From Gallionellaceae bacterium (GTDB lineage: Bacteria; Pseudomonadota; Gammaproteobacteria; Burkholderiales; Gallionellaceae): a DNA stretch of 64,000 nt. Location of the stretch: assembly GCA_030834965.1 (NCBI GenBank), contig JAUQWW010000044.1:1-64000 (forward strand), given 5' to 3'. A program made the translations under genes and the position numbers. Each line of letters starts with the position of its first letter. Positions within the stretch are counted from its first letter, which is position 1. A model generated the notes under the pieces. It ran no database searches. It saw nothing but the letters and a program-made list of their open reading frames with translations, and was not told the origin of the DNA. Below are positions 25,541-35,200 of the stretch, one piece after another.

Positions 25541-25684
25541 GCGTATTGGCTCCCTGTTAACGTGGTTGAAGTACCGGCGCTGATTGTTGTGGATATTTGG
25601 CTGTCTGGCAATAGGGGATTTAACCGAATTACCATTTGTCTATCTGACATTAACGGCTTCGGCCATATCGGTTATAAGGAAACT

Positions 25685-25939
25685 ATGAAAGAAATACTGC
25701 AATACCTGAAAACACATGGCGAGCGGCTCGACAAAGAGATCGCCGTAGCTACAGGCATCCCGCTTGATAAAGTGCGCCTCCATTTGACAGAACTCGCTGA
25801 CAAAAGAGAAGTAATGGCGTGCCATTCGATCCGGTACGAGAAGGGCAAAAAAATCGAGGGAATCAGATGCCGGCTAACTGGATATATTCCTCCGGCAGCG
25901 CCGGGCAGAAAATCGAAGGCACAGCTGACGTTATCGTAA
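25685..25939 (+). CDS. Small winged-helix protein
   Basis: 84 residues from the ATG at 25685, with AAGGAAA upstream; the longer frame from 25562 lacks such a signal. The sequence MKEILQYLKTHGERLDKEIA, followed by IPLDKVRLHLTELADKREVM, is a typical winged helix-turn-helix, then a two-strand wing and a basic tail. Probably a DNA-binding regulator; ligand and target are unknown. Confidence 0.6.
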   Translation: MKEILQYLKTHGERLDKEIAVATGIPLDKVRLHLTELADKREVMACHSIRYEKGKKIEGIRCRLTGYIPPAAPGRKSKAQLTLS

Positions 25940-26004
25940 TTCCTTGCGCCACGTGCATGAAAAGCTAGGCTGCGAAATTTTATAACCCGACCGGAAGTAC
26001 AATA

Positions 26005-26280
26005 ATGTTCACTTTACCCTCGATGTGGAACATCATCATCATCACCACCATCGCGTTCGCCATCGCCGCCTGGTATGTCCACCGTTATATGAATGGGCAG
26101 GGGATTCCAAAAGGGATGACGCGCGGCTTACTCGTATTTGCAGTCGCCTCTTTGGTGTCATGGGGTGCCGGAGCAGGGGTGGACTGGGCACAGGAAAAAA
26201 TAGAGGGGCCGCAACCGGTAGCAAAAATCTCCGGCGATCTGACGCAACTGCTGAAGGTGGTTGGGCAGGCGCAACCATGA
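26005..26280 (+). CDS. Small two-helix membrane protein
   Basis: 91 residues. Two hydrophobic helices (MWNIIIITTIAFAIAAWYV and LLVFAVASLVSWGAGAGVDW) are separated by a short basic loop. The C-terminal 25 residues are soluble. GGAAG precedes the ATG. Not recognised; conserved small membrane proteins of this form are common on plasmids. Confidence 0.5.
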   Translation: MFTLPSMWNIIIITTIAFAIAAWYVHRYMNGQGIPKGMTRGLLVFAVASLVSWGAGAGVDWAQEKIEGPQPVAKISGDLTQLLKVVGQAQP

Positions 26281-26469
26281 TGGCTTCCCATCCGGCCACA
26301 TGCGCCTGCTCGAAACAGAAATGAAGAATTGTGCAGACGGCAACGACTATCCTTAGGGCGCTTACAGACAGAGGACATAATCGGCTCCCCAGATTGCGTT
26401 AAGCTGGCCGCATATGCTCATTCAAAGACGGTGACAATGGTTTTCCTTTCACACAAAAGGAGAATCGTC

Positions 26470-27094
26470 ATGAACACCGATACTAAAATCGAGAACAGGA
26501 AAGCCCCCTGGAACAAGGACAAGCTGGTTGGACAAAAGCTGCCGCTGAAATTGAAAGAAATATGGGCAATACGCATCCGCCTTCAGCTGGCCCAAAGAAC
26601 CCGAGAACTGGCCCTGTTCAATCTGGCCATTGATAGCAAATTGCGCGGATGTGATCTTGTTGAGCTTCACGTACGTGATATTGCTCAAGGAAGTCATGTT
26701 TCTTCAAGAGCAATAATCATGCAGCGTAAAACGCACAGGCCAGTTCAGTTCGAACTCACAGAACCAACGCGCGATGCTGTCGGCGCGTGGATTGCAAAAG
26801 CACAGCTCAAGCCAGAGCAGTTCCTGTTCCCTAGCCGGATACATGAATCACTGCATATATCGACCCGGCAGTACGCAAAGATTGTCGATCAATGGGTGAT
26901 GTCGATCGGGCTTGACCGGACTGCCTACGGCACACACACTATGCGGCGCACCAAGGTCACCTTAATTTATCGGCGCACAAAATCTTCGTGCTGTTCAACT
27001 TCTGCTTGGACATTTAAAGTTGGAATCTACCGTGCGATATCTGGGAATCGAGGTCGACGATGCGCTGGTTATATCCGAACAAACTGATGTATAG
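26470..27094 (+). pseudogene. Frameshifted tyrosine recombinase
   Basis: The ATG at 26470 (AAGGAG upstream) opens a short integrase of a type common in Nitrosomonadales: MNTDTKIENRKAPWNKDK, LFNLAIDSKLRGCDLVELHV (first catalytic Arg), and YGTHTMRRTKVTLIYRRTK (H-x-x-R). At an A-run near 26978-26982 the frame shifts. The proper continuation, NLRAVQLLLGHLKLESTVRY, followed by LGIEVDD and a stop at 27092-27094, is in another frame. In the original frame the protein ends at 27087 with an unrelated tail. The His and Tyr of the active site are lost, so it is probably inactive unless the shift is programmed or a sequencing error. Confidence 0.8.
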
Positions 27095-27106
27095 CAACAA
27101 GGCCAG

Positions 27107-27140
27107 CGAAAGCGGCAGGCATGTAGAGATGCCGCTTTCG
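27107..27140. terminator. Hairpin after the integrase pseudogene
   Basis: CGAAAGCGGCA and TGCCGCTTTCG form a perfect 11-bp stem around a 12-base loop, 12 bases after the stop. There is no following T-run, so it could also be a recombination site. Confidence 0.45.
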
Positions 27141-27313
27141 GGCAGTGATTTCAGCAACTCCAGAAGCAGCTCGGTGCCACGGTACTTCGCGCCAAGCTGC
27201 TGCATCAACCAAAATCAACTGTTCGTACTATCATTACACACGCGGACATATCTCGTTCCGTATAACAAGCACTACAATAAACAAGCACGTTAAGCTGCGA
27301 AGGAATACTTGCC

Positions 27314-27739
27314 GTGACATGTTCAACCCGGATATTCATTGTTGGCCCAGACGACACCCTGTATCGGTTAGCTGCCACGAAGTTCTCGGGCATGTTCGAC
27401 GATCCAGAAATCTACCACCTGCTGCGCTTCGCCGGTCAGCGAGTGCGTATGGTAGAAGCAATCGTTGAGTTTCGCGATCGAGTTCCCTGCGGCATCGTCC
27501 GGCTTATATATGAGATGCTCAGATTTGATGACCATGGAAGATTGGACCGCGACACTCTCGTGCGCCAGAATGTCGCTCTTGCTGACCTAATCGCCGATGA
27601 ACCAACGACGAACGACATCGTCGTTGTTAACGCGAGTAGTCGCTTTGTTGCGCAAGGCGGTCGATGGCGGCCATCCCCAGCGCTGGCGCGGCGCGTTCGC
27701 CAAGCTGCACTTGGAGAAGTGGAATGCAAGCGCTTGTAG
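27314..27739 (+). CDS. Conserved protein of unknown function
   Basis: 141 residues. The opening TRIFIVGPDDTLYRLAATKF and the phrase RFAGQRVRMVEAIVEF, followed by RLIYEMLRFDDHGRLD, match, by memory, short uncharacterised proteins found on plasmids and islands of ammonia- and iron-oxidising betaproteobacteria. No signal peptide or membrane segment. No recognisable catalytic motif. It lies between two broken genes. Confidence 0.6.
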   Translation: MTCSTRIFIVGPDDTLYRLAATKFSGMFDDPEIYHLLRFAGQRVRMVEAIVEFRDRVPCGIVRLIYEMLRFDDHGRLDRDTLVRQNVALADLIADEPTTNDIVVVNASSRFVAQGGRWRPSPALARRVRQAALGEVECKRL

Positions 27740-27811
27740 TGTCGCTGTCTCAACAATGTGACCGAGCAGAGGCCGATGAAAACGCTACGGTATTTCTCGA
27801 TCAATCTTCGT

Positions 27812-27990
27812 CCAGGCGCCGCAAGCGTAGCTAGCGTCTCTTCAAGCGGTAGTTCGCCGTATTTTGACTGGTAGTGCGCTATATTGAGTGCCAGCAATCT
27901 GGCACATTCAGCCAAGTCTTCTTTGCTTACTTATTCAATCAGCTGGTCGGCAAGTTTGTAGTATTGTTTGAATGTCGATAAATCTGACAT
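27812..27990 (-). pseudogene. Broken paralogue of the 92-residue protein at 14402
   Basis: From an ATG at 27988-27990 the minus strand reads MSDLSTFKQYYKLADQLIE, a TAA, then VSKEDLAECARLLALNIAHY, QSKYGELPLEE. The intact copy has Lys where the stop sits, so AAA became TAA. Beyond about residue 57 the similarity ends abruptly in unrelated sequence (27812). Both a nonsense mutation and a 3' truncation mark it as dead. Confidence 0.75.
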
Positions 27991-28072
27991 AGGGGTTCTC
28001 CGATGACGAGGTTTTACTGTGCCCGAATACCAGACAGAGAAATCTGTTGAGGACTGTTAAGTGGATTGATAC

Positions 28073-29197
28073 ATGACCAAGACGCGAAGCACGACCTATT
28101 GCCGACACCATTCCCTTGCCCTCCTGATAGGGCTCATCAGCGCCATCCTGGCCACCACGCCAGCTTCTGCCGAACTGGTTTTACCATCGAGCCGCGTTGT
28201 CTCGTCGCTTAATGTACGTGCCGCTCCAACGACTTCCTCCAGCGTTGTCACCAAGATGCTCCCAGGTGATGTTGCGGTTCTGGTGGGACGTTCCGATCAG
28301 TGGTATCAGGTTTCCATGCCCAGTGGCGCAGCCGGGTACGTCAGCAAAGCTTGGTTGGTACTGGAAGCTGATCTCCGTTTAGGTGCATGGAACCTCAAAA
28401 AACTGGGACACGGATCATCCAAGGATTACAGCACAATCGCCGGTATCATCAACGACAGTTTTGATATTCTGACGGTAATCGAAGTGATGCAGAAGGATCA
28501 CAGCCATCCAGGCTATGACGCGCTCCTTCAAGCACTCGGCTCTTCCTGGTCTGGCATTATTACTTCGACGCCGAGACCGAACACGGCTGCCGGTGATGCT
28601 GAGTTCTACGCCATTCTCTATCGACCGACCGCAGTTGCTCCGTGCTCCAGCACCACACAGCTAGAGTATTTTCCAGATAACGAAGGTGGCCCTCAGGGCA
28701 CCGGTGTGGATCGATTTATTCGCGAACCAGCGTTTGCCTGTTTCGCTACCGTATCCGAGTCTGGAACGCGGGGATGGGACTTCATTCTGGCCGCCTACCA
28801 TGCCACCTAGGCTGATGGCAATGAAGACGCGATCATTGCTGAAGCATCTAGCCTGGGCGAGGTATTTGCAGCAATGAGAGCTTCAAGGCCAGGTGAAGCT
28901 GATCTGTTCATTGCAGGCGACTTTAATCTGACGCCTGACATCCTCGCAGGCGTCATATCCGCAGCCGACAGAACCATCGGCACAGGCTCAACCCTGAACA
29001 GCAAGGGTGGCCAGACCGCTAACCTGTATGACCATCTTCTGGTATTTGATAAACATGCGACTTCTGAGCTTGTCATGGATGCTAAGGTGTTGGATGTCCG
29101 CAACCGGGTTTCATCAAATAAAGTTTTCTACCAAACCGTGAGCGACCATCTGCCCATCATGGCACGGTTTTTCCGGAATCGTGCGGACGATGATTGA
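28073..29197 (+). pseudogene. Secreted SH3b-endonuclease/exonuclease/phosphatase protein, amber-interrupted
   Basis: A 374-codon frame broken only by a TAG at 28808-28810. The first part has a signal peptide (cut near ASA at about 33), a bacterial SH3 domain (SSLNVRAAPTTSSSVVTKML, then GAAGYVSKAWLV) and the start of an endonuclease/exonuclease/phosphatase fold (AWNLKKLGHGS, VIEVMQ). Directly after the TAG the frame continues with the remaining catalytic motifs: FIAGDFNLTPDI and TVSDHLPIMARF. The expected residue at the stop is Trp (TGG to TAG), as in HATWADGNED. Unless read through by a suppressor, only a dead N-terminal half is made. No mobile element disrupts it. Confidence 0.8.
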
Positions 29198-29497
29198 GAA
29201 TGCTGAGCCAGTGTTCATTGCGGATACGCTGTGCGCCGATGTTGCAAAAAGAGCTCAATGGGCGAATATCCGAAGCGGGTCGTTGGCTGCATTACGAGTG
29301 GCTGCCTGCAGGAAAACTACGATCACAGCGTCATGAAGCAATTGAAGCCGCCGCTGTAGCCGAACCATGCAGGCTAGATGTACTAAGGTCCAATTGTTCA
29401 TATTGCCGAAGCCGCTATGATGCGAGCATACCAACAAAATGACGATCCTGAAGCGCCGTCCTCGGCTGTTAAACAAGCCGGAATTGAAAGTAAATAT

Positions 29498-29953
29498 ATG
29501 CGTGCAATTACTGTGGCAATAGCCGATGACGATGGCGGCCGGCGCGCCAAATACGAAAATTCGCTGCAAGGTGCAGAAGGCATCAGGGTGCTCACCTACG
29601 CTGCAATCAGCGCAGGAGATATTACCAAAATCAGACAGCTCAACCCACGGGTGCTTTTAGTCAGCATGAAACAGTGCGCCGACTGTGCAATGCTGGATGC
29701 CTTGCGCCGCGAATGTCCTGAAACACGGGTAATCCTGTTTACCGATGAATCTTTTCCGCAGGAAGATCAACTCATGCATGCGTTGGCCAAAGGCGTGCGC
29801 GGCTACCTGAGCCTCGAAGCAGGCATGGCTCAGATTTCAAAAGCCGTTCATCTGATAGATAGTGGTGATGCTTGGGTTCCGCGCAGGGTACTGGGCAATA
29901 TCCTGGATCAGATATTGCATCAGCGGTATCAAACCAGCAGTTCGTTCCGGTAA
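29498..29953 (+). CDS. Response-regulator-like protein without output domain
   Basis: 151 residues from the ATG at 29498. The receiver fold is recognisable: ITVAIADDDGGRRAKYENSL with the acidic pair, VLLVSMKQCADCAMLDAL, TRVILFTDESFPQED and GVRGYLSLEAGMAQISKAV. The phospho-acceptor Asp appears replaced (LLVSMKQ where LLDxxM is usual), so this is a pseudo-receiver. In NarL/CsgD relatives a LuxR-type helix-turn-helix begins after DAWVPRRVLGNIL, but here the protein ends 14 residues later. It may be a truncated regulator or act through protein contacts. Confidence 0.65.
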   Translation: MRAITVAIADDDGGRRAKYENSLQGAEGIRVLTYAAISAGDITKIRQLNPRVLLVSMKQCADCAMLDALRRECPETRVILFTDESFPQEDQLMHALAKGVRGYLSLEAGMAQISKAVHLIDSGDAWVPRRVLGNILDQILHQRYQTSSSFR

Positions 29954-30386
29954 AGTTGGAGGGAAGGTGGGCCGAAATGAACGACGGTAAGCCACATCCG
30001 AACAACTACTTCGTCGGATGTAGAAGGTTGGCATCGCGCCGATAAATTGCGCGTTTGAGTGGCTGCTTGTAGGAAGCCAGAACGGAAACATGGCATGCAG
30101 CTGCGTGCCATTACCGGAATTTCAGCCGTTATACAAATTCAACCCACATCCAAAATGGCTAGGCCGAAATATTATAGATATTTCGGAATATATGAATCCC
30201 AAATCATTTGGTGTATGGCGCGGCGTCTCATTACTTGAACTGGTGAAAAACCGAGCGAGGCCCGATTCATGCTGAAATTGCTGGCGGTCAGGCTGGGTCA
30301 ATATTCAATCGGCGCAAACAACAAATTCGATGAACATCCAGGATCAACCGCATAACGTTATCAAGCTGTGGTAGCATTTAGCCATC
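29954..30386. other. Stretch without a supported gene
   Basis: About 430 bases between the response-regulator-like gene and the metal-resistance block. Short frames exist but lack start signals and family character. The phrase GAGTGGCTGC occurs here (30056) and also near 29308 and 60138, which hints at a dispersed intergenic repeat, but the matches are too short to define one. Confidence 0.4.
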
Positions 30387-30758
30387 ATGCGCACTTGCTT
30401 CGCTTTTCTTCTTGCCATCATGCTCTCGTTGAATGCCGCCTATGCGGCAACAGTGGGTGTCTGCGATGCACTGGAACATGCATCAAGCCACGCCGGACAT
30501 TTCGGGCATCACAGCCACGGGCATAGTAACGATCATGTTCATGATGAACCAGCAGCCGATGCTGATGGGGCAAGTAACGTGCCTGCCGTCGACCACCACC
30601 ATACCCATGTGCATCCGGTCTTTTCCTCACTTCCGACGACTTCCGTTGTCGTAATACTGCTAACGGGATGCAACCCCTTGGTTGCATATCCAGCCAGTAT
30701 CTTCGTCTCTGCACCGCAAGCACTCCTCGATCGTCCGCCTAGGACAACTCTCGCCTAA
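30387..30758 (+). CDS. CzcI-like His-rich exported protein
   Basis: 123 residues. A signal peptide (FLLAIMLSLNAAYA) precedes a histidine-rich periplasmic part (HASSHAGHFGHHSHGHSND, then VDHHHTHVHPVF) and a weakly hydrophobic segment with RPPRT near the C-terminus. This is the form of CzcI-type proteins that precede czcCBA genes and influence their expression or bind zinc, cobalt or copper in the periplasm. It leads the RND operon, 235 bases upstream of the adaptor gene. A second protein of this type is at 40330. Confidence 0.72.
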   Translation: MRTCFAFLLAIMLSLNAAYAATVGVCDALEHASSHAGHFGHHSHGHSNDHVHDEPAADADGASNVPAVDHHHTHVHPVFSSLPTTSVVVILLTGCNPLVAYPASIFVSAPQALLDRPPRTTLA

Positions 30759-30992
30759 TCCGGCGGGACACCATTATTTCCCTGTAGCACCCTGCACCTG
30801 ACCCTATAAAAGGGTTTGGCCGCACGTCCCGTCGAAATTCAACTTTTTTTGTTGAGGATTTCGATGATTCTGCATCTGCAAAAATTACTAGATTCGCCTG
30901 AATGGCGGAGTTCAACATGCTTTTATCTTCCACAGCTCATTGAGAGGTGTGGCCACGTTTGCCGCGCTATCAGGCACTACTTGAGGTTAATT

Positions 30993-32117
30993 ATGAACAA
31001 AACAAATCAATGTATCCAAGTATGCGCATACGCCATAGCCGTGCTGTGCGCTTTCACATCACCCGCTCAGGCGGCTGATCGACCCGCCAGGTTCGCTGTT
31101 CCAAACGGCCAGATACAAGCATTGGGCATCACGACTGTGCCGTTACAGAGCCAAGCCGAATCGGTGCGTGCAAGCTTCCCCGCTCAGGTGGTGGTTCCGC
31201 CAAACGCCGAACAGGTCATCAGTTCGCCGGTGGCCGGCTTGGTATCCCAACTGTTGGTTCAGCAAAACCAGGTAGTGCGTAGAGGCGCGCCCCTGGTCCG
31301 CATCGCCAGCCCGGAATTCGGCCAATTGCAATTGCAGTTGCTCCAGTCGAGTTCGCGCGCCACGCTGGCGCGGCAAGCCGCGCAACGCGAGCAACAGTTG
31401 TTCGATGAAGGCATCATCCCGCAACGCCGCGTGCAGGAAGCGCAGGCTGGCTTGAAAGAAGCTGAAGCAGCGCTCAAACAAGCCAAGGCGGCACTGCGTT
31501 TAACGGGCATGCCGCCCGAGACGATAGCCGGGATTGCCGCTTCCGGAAATCCACAGGAAAGCTTGACGCTGGTATCGACGCAGGCCGGGGTTGTTACCGC
31601 GATAGCGGTCAAGCTCGGCCAGCGTGTCGATTCGGCCAGCCCGTTGTTGCATGTGGTGCAGACCGATGTACTCTGGCTCGACATTCAAGTTCCGGTCGCT
31701 GAAAGCACTAGTTGGCAACCCGGAACCAGGCTTATTGTGCAAGGCCGCAACATTGCGGCGCGCATTTTGAGCGCCAGCCCGACCGTCTCGGCTGGCAGTC
31801 AGACGGTGGTGCTGCGTGCAGTAATCGAGGGCAAGGCCGGGCAAGTGCGCCCCGGCGAATTTCTTGCGGTCGAGCTGCCCGTCAAGGCTGTGGCGGACGG
31901 TTGGGACTTGCCGTTGAGCGCCGTGGCCCACGACGGCAACCAGGCTTACGTGTTCGTCCGCACATCGGACGGCTTTGAAGCCAGGCTGGTAAGGGTCGCG
32001 GCCAGCGCCGGGCAGCGGGTGCGGGTGCAAGGTTCGCTCAAGGCGGGCGAACAAATCGCCGTCAGCGGCGTGGTGGCGCTCAAGGGCGCATGGCTTGATG
32101 GAAAGGAGAGTAAATAA
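30993..32117 (+). CDS. RND periplasmic adaptor (CzcB/CusB family)
   Basis: 374 residues from the ATG at 30993 (TTGAGG upstream). Signal peptide to about residue 28 (SPAQAAD). Then the membrane-fusion layout: barrel and lipoyl half motif (VISSPVAGLVSQLLVQQNQVV, GAPLVRIASPEF), an alpha-helical hairpin (about 105-165), the second lipoyl half (TLVSTQAGVVTAIAVKLGQRV) and the C-terminal beta domains. It links the inner-membrane pump to the outer-membrane channel. The pump gene starts inside its stop codon (TAATG), implying coupled translation. Confidence 0.9.
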   Translation: MNKTNQCIQVCAYAIAVLCAFTSPAQAADRPARFAVPNGQIQALGITTVPLQSQAESVRASFPAQVVVPPNAEQVISSPVAGLVSQLLVQQNQVVRRGAPLVRIASPEFGQLQLQLLQSSSRATLARQAAQREQQLFDEGIIPQRRVQEAQAGLKEAEAALKQAKAALRLTGMPPETIAGIAASGNPQESLTLVSTQAGVVTAIAVKLGQRVDSASPLLHVVQTDVLWLDIQVPVAESTSWQPGTRLIVQGRNIAARILSASPTVSAGSQTVVLRAVIEGKAGQVRPGEFLAVELPVKAVADGWDLPLSAVAHDGNQAYVFVRTSDGFEARLVRVAASAGQRVRVQGSLKAGEQIAVSGVVALKGAWLDGKESK

Positions 32118-35100
32118 TGCTTGCCCGCCTGGTTCAGTTTTCTTTATCGCAGCGCCTGTTCGTCCTGCTTGCGGCGCTGCTCGTCGCGGGTGTGGGCGGC
32201 TACGCCTATCAGGGATTGCCGATCGACGCATTCCCGGACGTGGCGAGCACCCAGGTCAAGATCATCATGAAAGCCCCCGGCATGACGCCGGAGGAAATCG
32301 AAAACCGCATTGCGGTGCCGATTGAAGTCGAGATGCTCGGCATCCCCAAAACCAAGATTCTGCGCTCGATGACAAAGTACGGTTTGGTCGATGTCACGAT
32401 CGACTTCGAGGATGGCACCGATATCTATTGGGCGCGCCAACAAGTCAGTGAACGGCTGGGCGGGCTTGCCGGAAGCTTGCCGACCGACATTTCGGGCGGC
32501 ATGGCGCCGATCACGACGCCCTTGGGCGAAATGTATATGTTCACCGTCGAAGGCGAAGGGCTGTCCTTGGCGGAACGTCGCAGCGTGCTTGATTGGGTCA
32601 TCCGTCCGGCACTGCGAACCGTGCCGGGCGTCGCCGATGTCAATGCGTTGGGGGGTGTCGTTCGAGCCTTCGAAGTAGTTCCCGATCCGGTCAGGATGGC
32701 AGCGAGCGGTGTAACGATGGCGCAGTTCAAGGAGGCGATTGAAGCGAACAACCGCAACGACGGTGCGGGCAGGCTAGGCGAAGGCGACGAAGTGCTCCTC
32801 GTTCGCAGCGAAGGCAGTATTACCAGCCTGGACGATCTGCGCGCGGTGGTGGTAACCATGAAAGACGGTTCACCAGTCAGCGTAGGAAATTTGGCCGAAG
32901 TCAAGATTGGCACCGTCACCCGCTATGGGGTGGTCACACAAAGCGGTCGGGGTGAAGCCGTGCAAGGACTGGTGCTTGGATTGGCTGGAGCTAACGCGCA
33001 AAAGGTGGTTGAGGGCGTTCGAAAAAAACTGGACGAACTGAAACCGACTTTGCCGCCGGGCGTTCAGATCAATACGTTCTACGACCGCGCCTCGCTTGTA
33101 TCCAAGGCGGTTGGCGCGATTTCCACAGCGCTGATCGAGGCGACTGTCCTGGTCATCGTGTTGCTCGGGCTGTTTCTGGGTAATATTCGCGCGGCTTTGA
33201 CGGTGGCCCTGGTGCTTCCGCTGGCGGCACTGATTACGTTCATCCTGATGCGCATCTTCGGCATGTCGGCGAACTTGATGAGCCTCGGCGGGTTGGCGAT
33301 TGCAATCGGTATGCTGGTCGATGCCGCCGTAGTGGTGGTCGAAAACATCGTGCAGCGCCTGGCGACCGATCCGACGGCCGGCAAGCTGCCACGCCTGCAT
33401 ACGATCTACCGCGCGGTGCGCGAGGTGGCGGTTCCGGTCACAGCCGGAATTTTGATCATCATTACGGTATTTCTGCCGCTGCTCACCTTACAGGACCTCG
33501 AAGGCAAGTTCTTCGTGCCGGTAGCGCTGACCATTGTCTTCGCCCTTGCCGGCTCGCTGGTGCTGTCGTTAACCGTCATACCGGTGCTGGCGTCTTACCT
33601 GTTGCGTGAAGTGAAGCACGAAGACCCGTGGTTGCCGCGCAAGCTGCTTGCCCTGTATGAGCCTGCCCTCACCTGGGGCATGCGCCGGCAGCGCATCGTT
33701 GCGGCCGCTGCTGTGGCGATGCTGGTGGCGGCTGGCGTAATTTACACCCAGGTCGGCAAAACATTCATGCCGACGATGGACGAGGGTGACCTCATTGTCG
33801 GCATCGAAAAACTGCCTTCGGTCAGCCTCGAACAGAGCGCCGCACTCGATCTGAAAATCCACCGCGCCATCATGCAGGCAATACCGGAGATCACCGGCAT
33901 CGTGGCGCGCGCCGGCTCAGACGAAATCGGACTCGACCCGATGGGGCTCAACCTGTCCGACACGTATTTGCTGATGAAGCCGCAAGGCGAGTGGCGCATG
34001 AAGAGCAAGGAAGCACTGATGGACGAAGTGCGCAAGGTGCTCGACCCCATGCCAGGCATCAAATACAGCTTCACGCAACCGATCGAAATGCGCGTGTCGG
34101 AAATGATCATCGGCGTGCGCGGCGACCTGGCGGTCAAAATCTTTGGACCAGACCTCGATAAACTGAACGAGTACGCGAGCCAGGTCGAAGCGCTCGTCAA
34201 AACAGTTCCCGGCAACCAGGACGTGTACACGGTACAGAACGACGGCGTGCAGTACTTGCGCGTGCTGGTGGATCGTTTGCAGGCCGGTCGGCTCGGTTTG
34301 AGCGTGGAAGAGATTCAGGATGCGTTGCGCACCCAGATCGTGGGACAGAACGCCGGAATTGTCATCGAGGGCAATCGCCGCACGCCGATCGTGCTGCGTG
34401 GCACCGAGGGTATACGCGTGTCACCATCCGATTTCGGGGCGATGCGCATTACCACCAAAGACGGCAACACCGTCCCACTGACCAGCGTCGCCAAACTGGA
34501 ACGCGCCGAAGGTCCGGTCAAAATTGATCGGGAAATGGGCAGCCGCTATAGCGTGGTCATTGCTAACGTGAGTGGCCGTGACTTGGTCGGTTTCGTCGAA
34601 GAGGCGAAGGCGCTCGTCACACAGAAGCTACCCATGCCGACGGGTTACCGCATCAGTTGGGGCGGGCAGTTCGAGAACCAGCAACGCGCGGCAGCACGCT
34701 TGACCGTCGTCGTTCCGGTCGCGCTCGGGCTGATATTCGTGCTGCTCTTTTCGACCTTCCGCTCAGTCCGGCAGGCTCTGCTTATCCTGAGCAACATTCC
34801 GTTCGCACTGGTGGGCGGGATTGTCGCTTTATGGATTACCGGCGAATACCTGTCGGTGCCGGCATCCGTTGGTTTTATCGCCCTGCTCGGCATCACCGTT
34901 CTGAACGGGGTCGTGCTGGTCAGCTATTTCAATCAATTGCAAAGCGAAGGGATGAAATTGAGCGAAGTCGTCGTGCAGGGAGCAAAGCGTCGCTTGCGGC
35001 CGGTGCTGATGACCGCCTCGATCACAGCATTTGGATTAATTCCGCTGCTGTTCGCGACTGGGCCGGGTTCGGAGATTCAGCGCCCGCTCGCCATTGTCGT

Positions 35101-35200
35101 GATTGGCGGCCTCATTACCGCCACGGCACTGACGCTGATCCTGATACCAATCTTGTATTTGCGCTTCGCTTTCCCAAATCGAAAGGATTCCCATGTCTGA
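32117..35200 (+). CDS. Heavy-metal RND efflux pump (CusA/CzcA family)
   Basis: 1,027 residues, full length for HME-RND pumps: two sets of six inner-membrane helices with two large periplasmic loops. The TM4 proton-relay motif is AIGMLVDAAVVVVEN with D402 and E409. The earlier aspartate of DFGxxxDGA (zinc/cobalt CzcA) is alanine here (A396), as in CusA and some other subgroups, so a Cu/Ag pump fits better than a classic CzcA; the substrate remains inferred. No frameshift. It overlaps the adaptor by one base and the next gene by 8 bases, forming one operon with DUF3240, the outer-membrane channel and a DUF1232 protein. Confidence 0.93.
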   Translation: MLARLVQFSLSQRLFVLLAALLVAGVGGYAYQGLPIDAFPDVASTQVKIIMKAPGMTPEEIENRIAVPIEVEMLGIPKTKILRSMTKYGLVDVTIDFEDGTDIYWARQQVSERLGGLAGSLPTDISGGMAPITTPLGEMYMFTVEGEGLSLAERRSVLDWVIRPALRTVPGVADVNALGGVVRAFEVVPDPVRMAASGVTMAQFKEAIEANNRNDGAGRLGEGDEVLLVRSEGSITSLDDLRAVVVTMKDGSPVSVGNLAEVKIGTVTRYGVVTQSGRGEAVQGLVLGLAGANAQKVVEGVRKKLDELKPTLPPGVQINTFYDRASLVSKAVGAISTALIEATVLVIVLLGLFLGNIRAALTVALVLPLAALITFILMRIFGMSANLMSLGGLAIAIGMLVDAAVVVVENIVQRLATDPTAGKLPRLHTIYRAVREVAVPVTAGILIIITVFLPLLTLQDLEGKFFVPVALTIVFALAGSLVLSLTVIPVLASYLLREVKHEDPWLPRKLLALYEPALTWGMRRQRIVAAAAVAMLVAAGVIYTQVGKTFMPTMDEGDLIVGIEKLPSVSLEQSAALDLKIHRAIMQAIPEITGIVARAGSDEIGLDPMGLNLSDTYLLMKPQGEWRMKSKEALMDEVRKVLDPMPGIKYSFTQPIEMRVSEMIIGVRGDLAVKIFGPDLDKLNEYASQVEALVKTVPGNQDVYTVQNDGVQYLRVLVDRLQAGRLGLSVEEIQDALRTQIVGQNAGIVIEGNRRTPIVLRGTEGIRVSPSDFGAMRITTKDGNTVPLTSVAKLERAEGPVKIDREMGSRYSVVIANVSGRDLVGFVEEAKALVTQKLPMPTGYRISWGGQFENQQRAAARLTVVVPVALGLIFVLLFSTFRSVRQALLILSNIPFALVGGIVALWITGEYLSVPASVGFIALLGITVLNGVVLVSYFNQLQSEGMKLSEVVVQGAKRRLRPVLMTASITAFGLIPLLFATGPGSEIQRPLAIVVIGGLITATALTLILIPILYLRFAFPNRKDSHV

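Noticed and set aside
30090-30275. 61-codon plus-strand frame before the metal block
   Set aside because: No Shine-Dalgarno, no recognisable pattern; kept as unassigned sequence.
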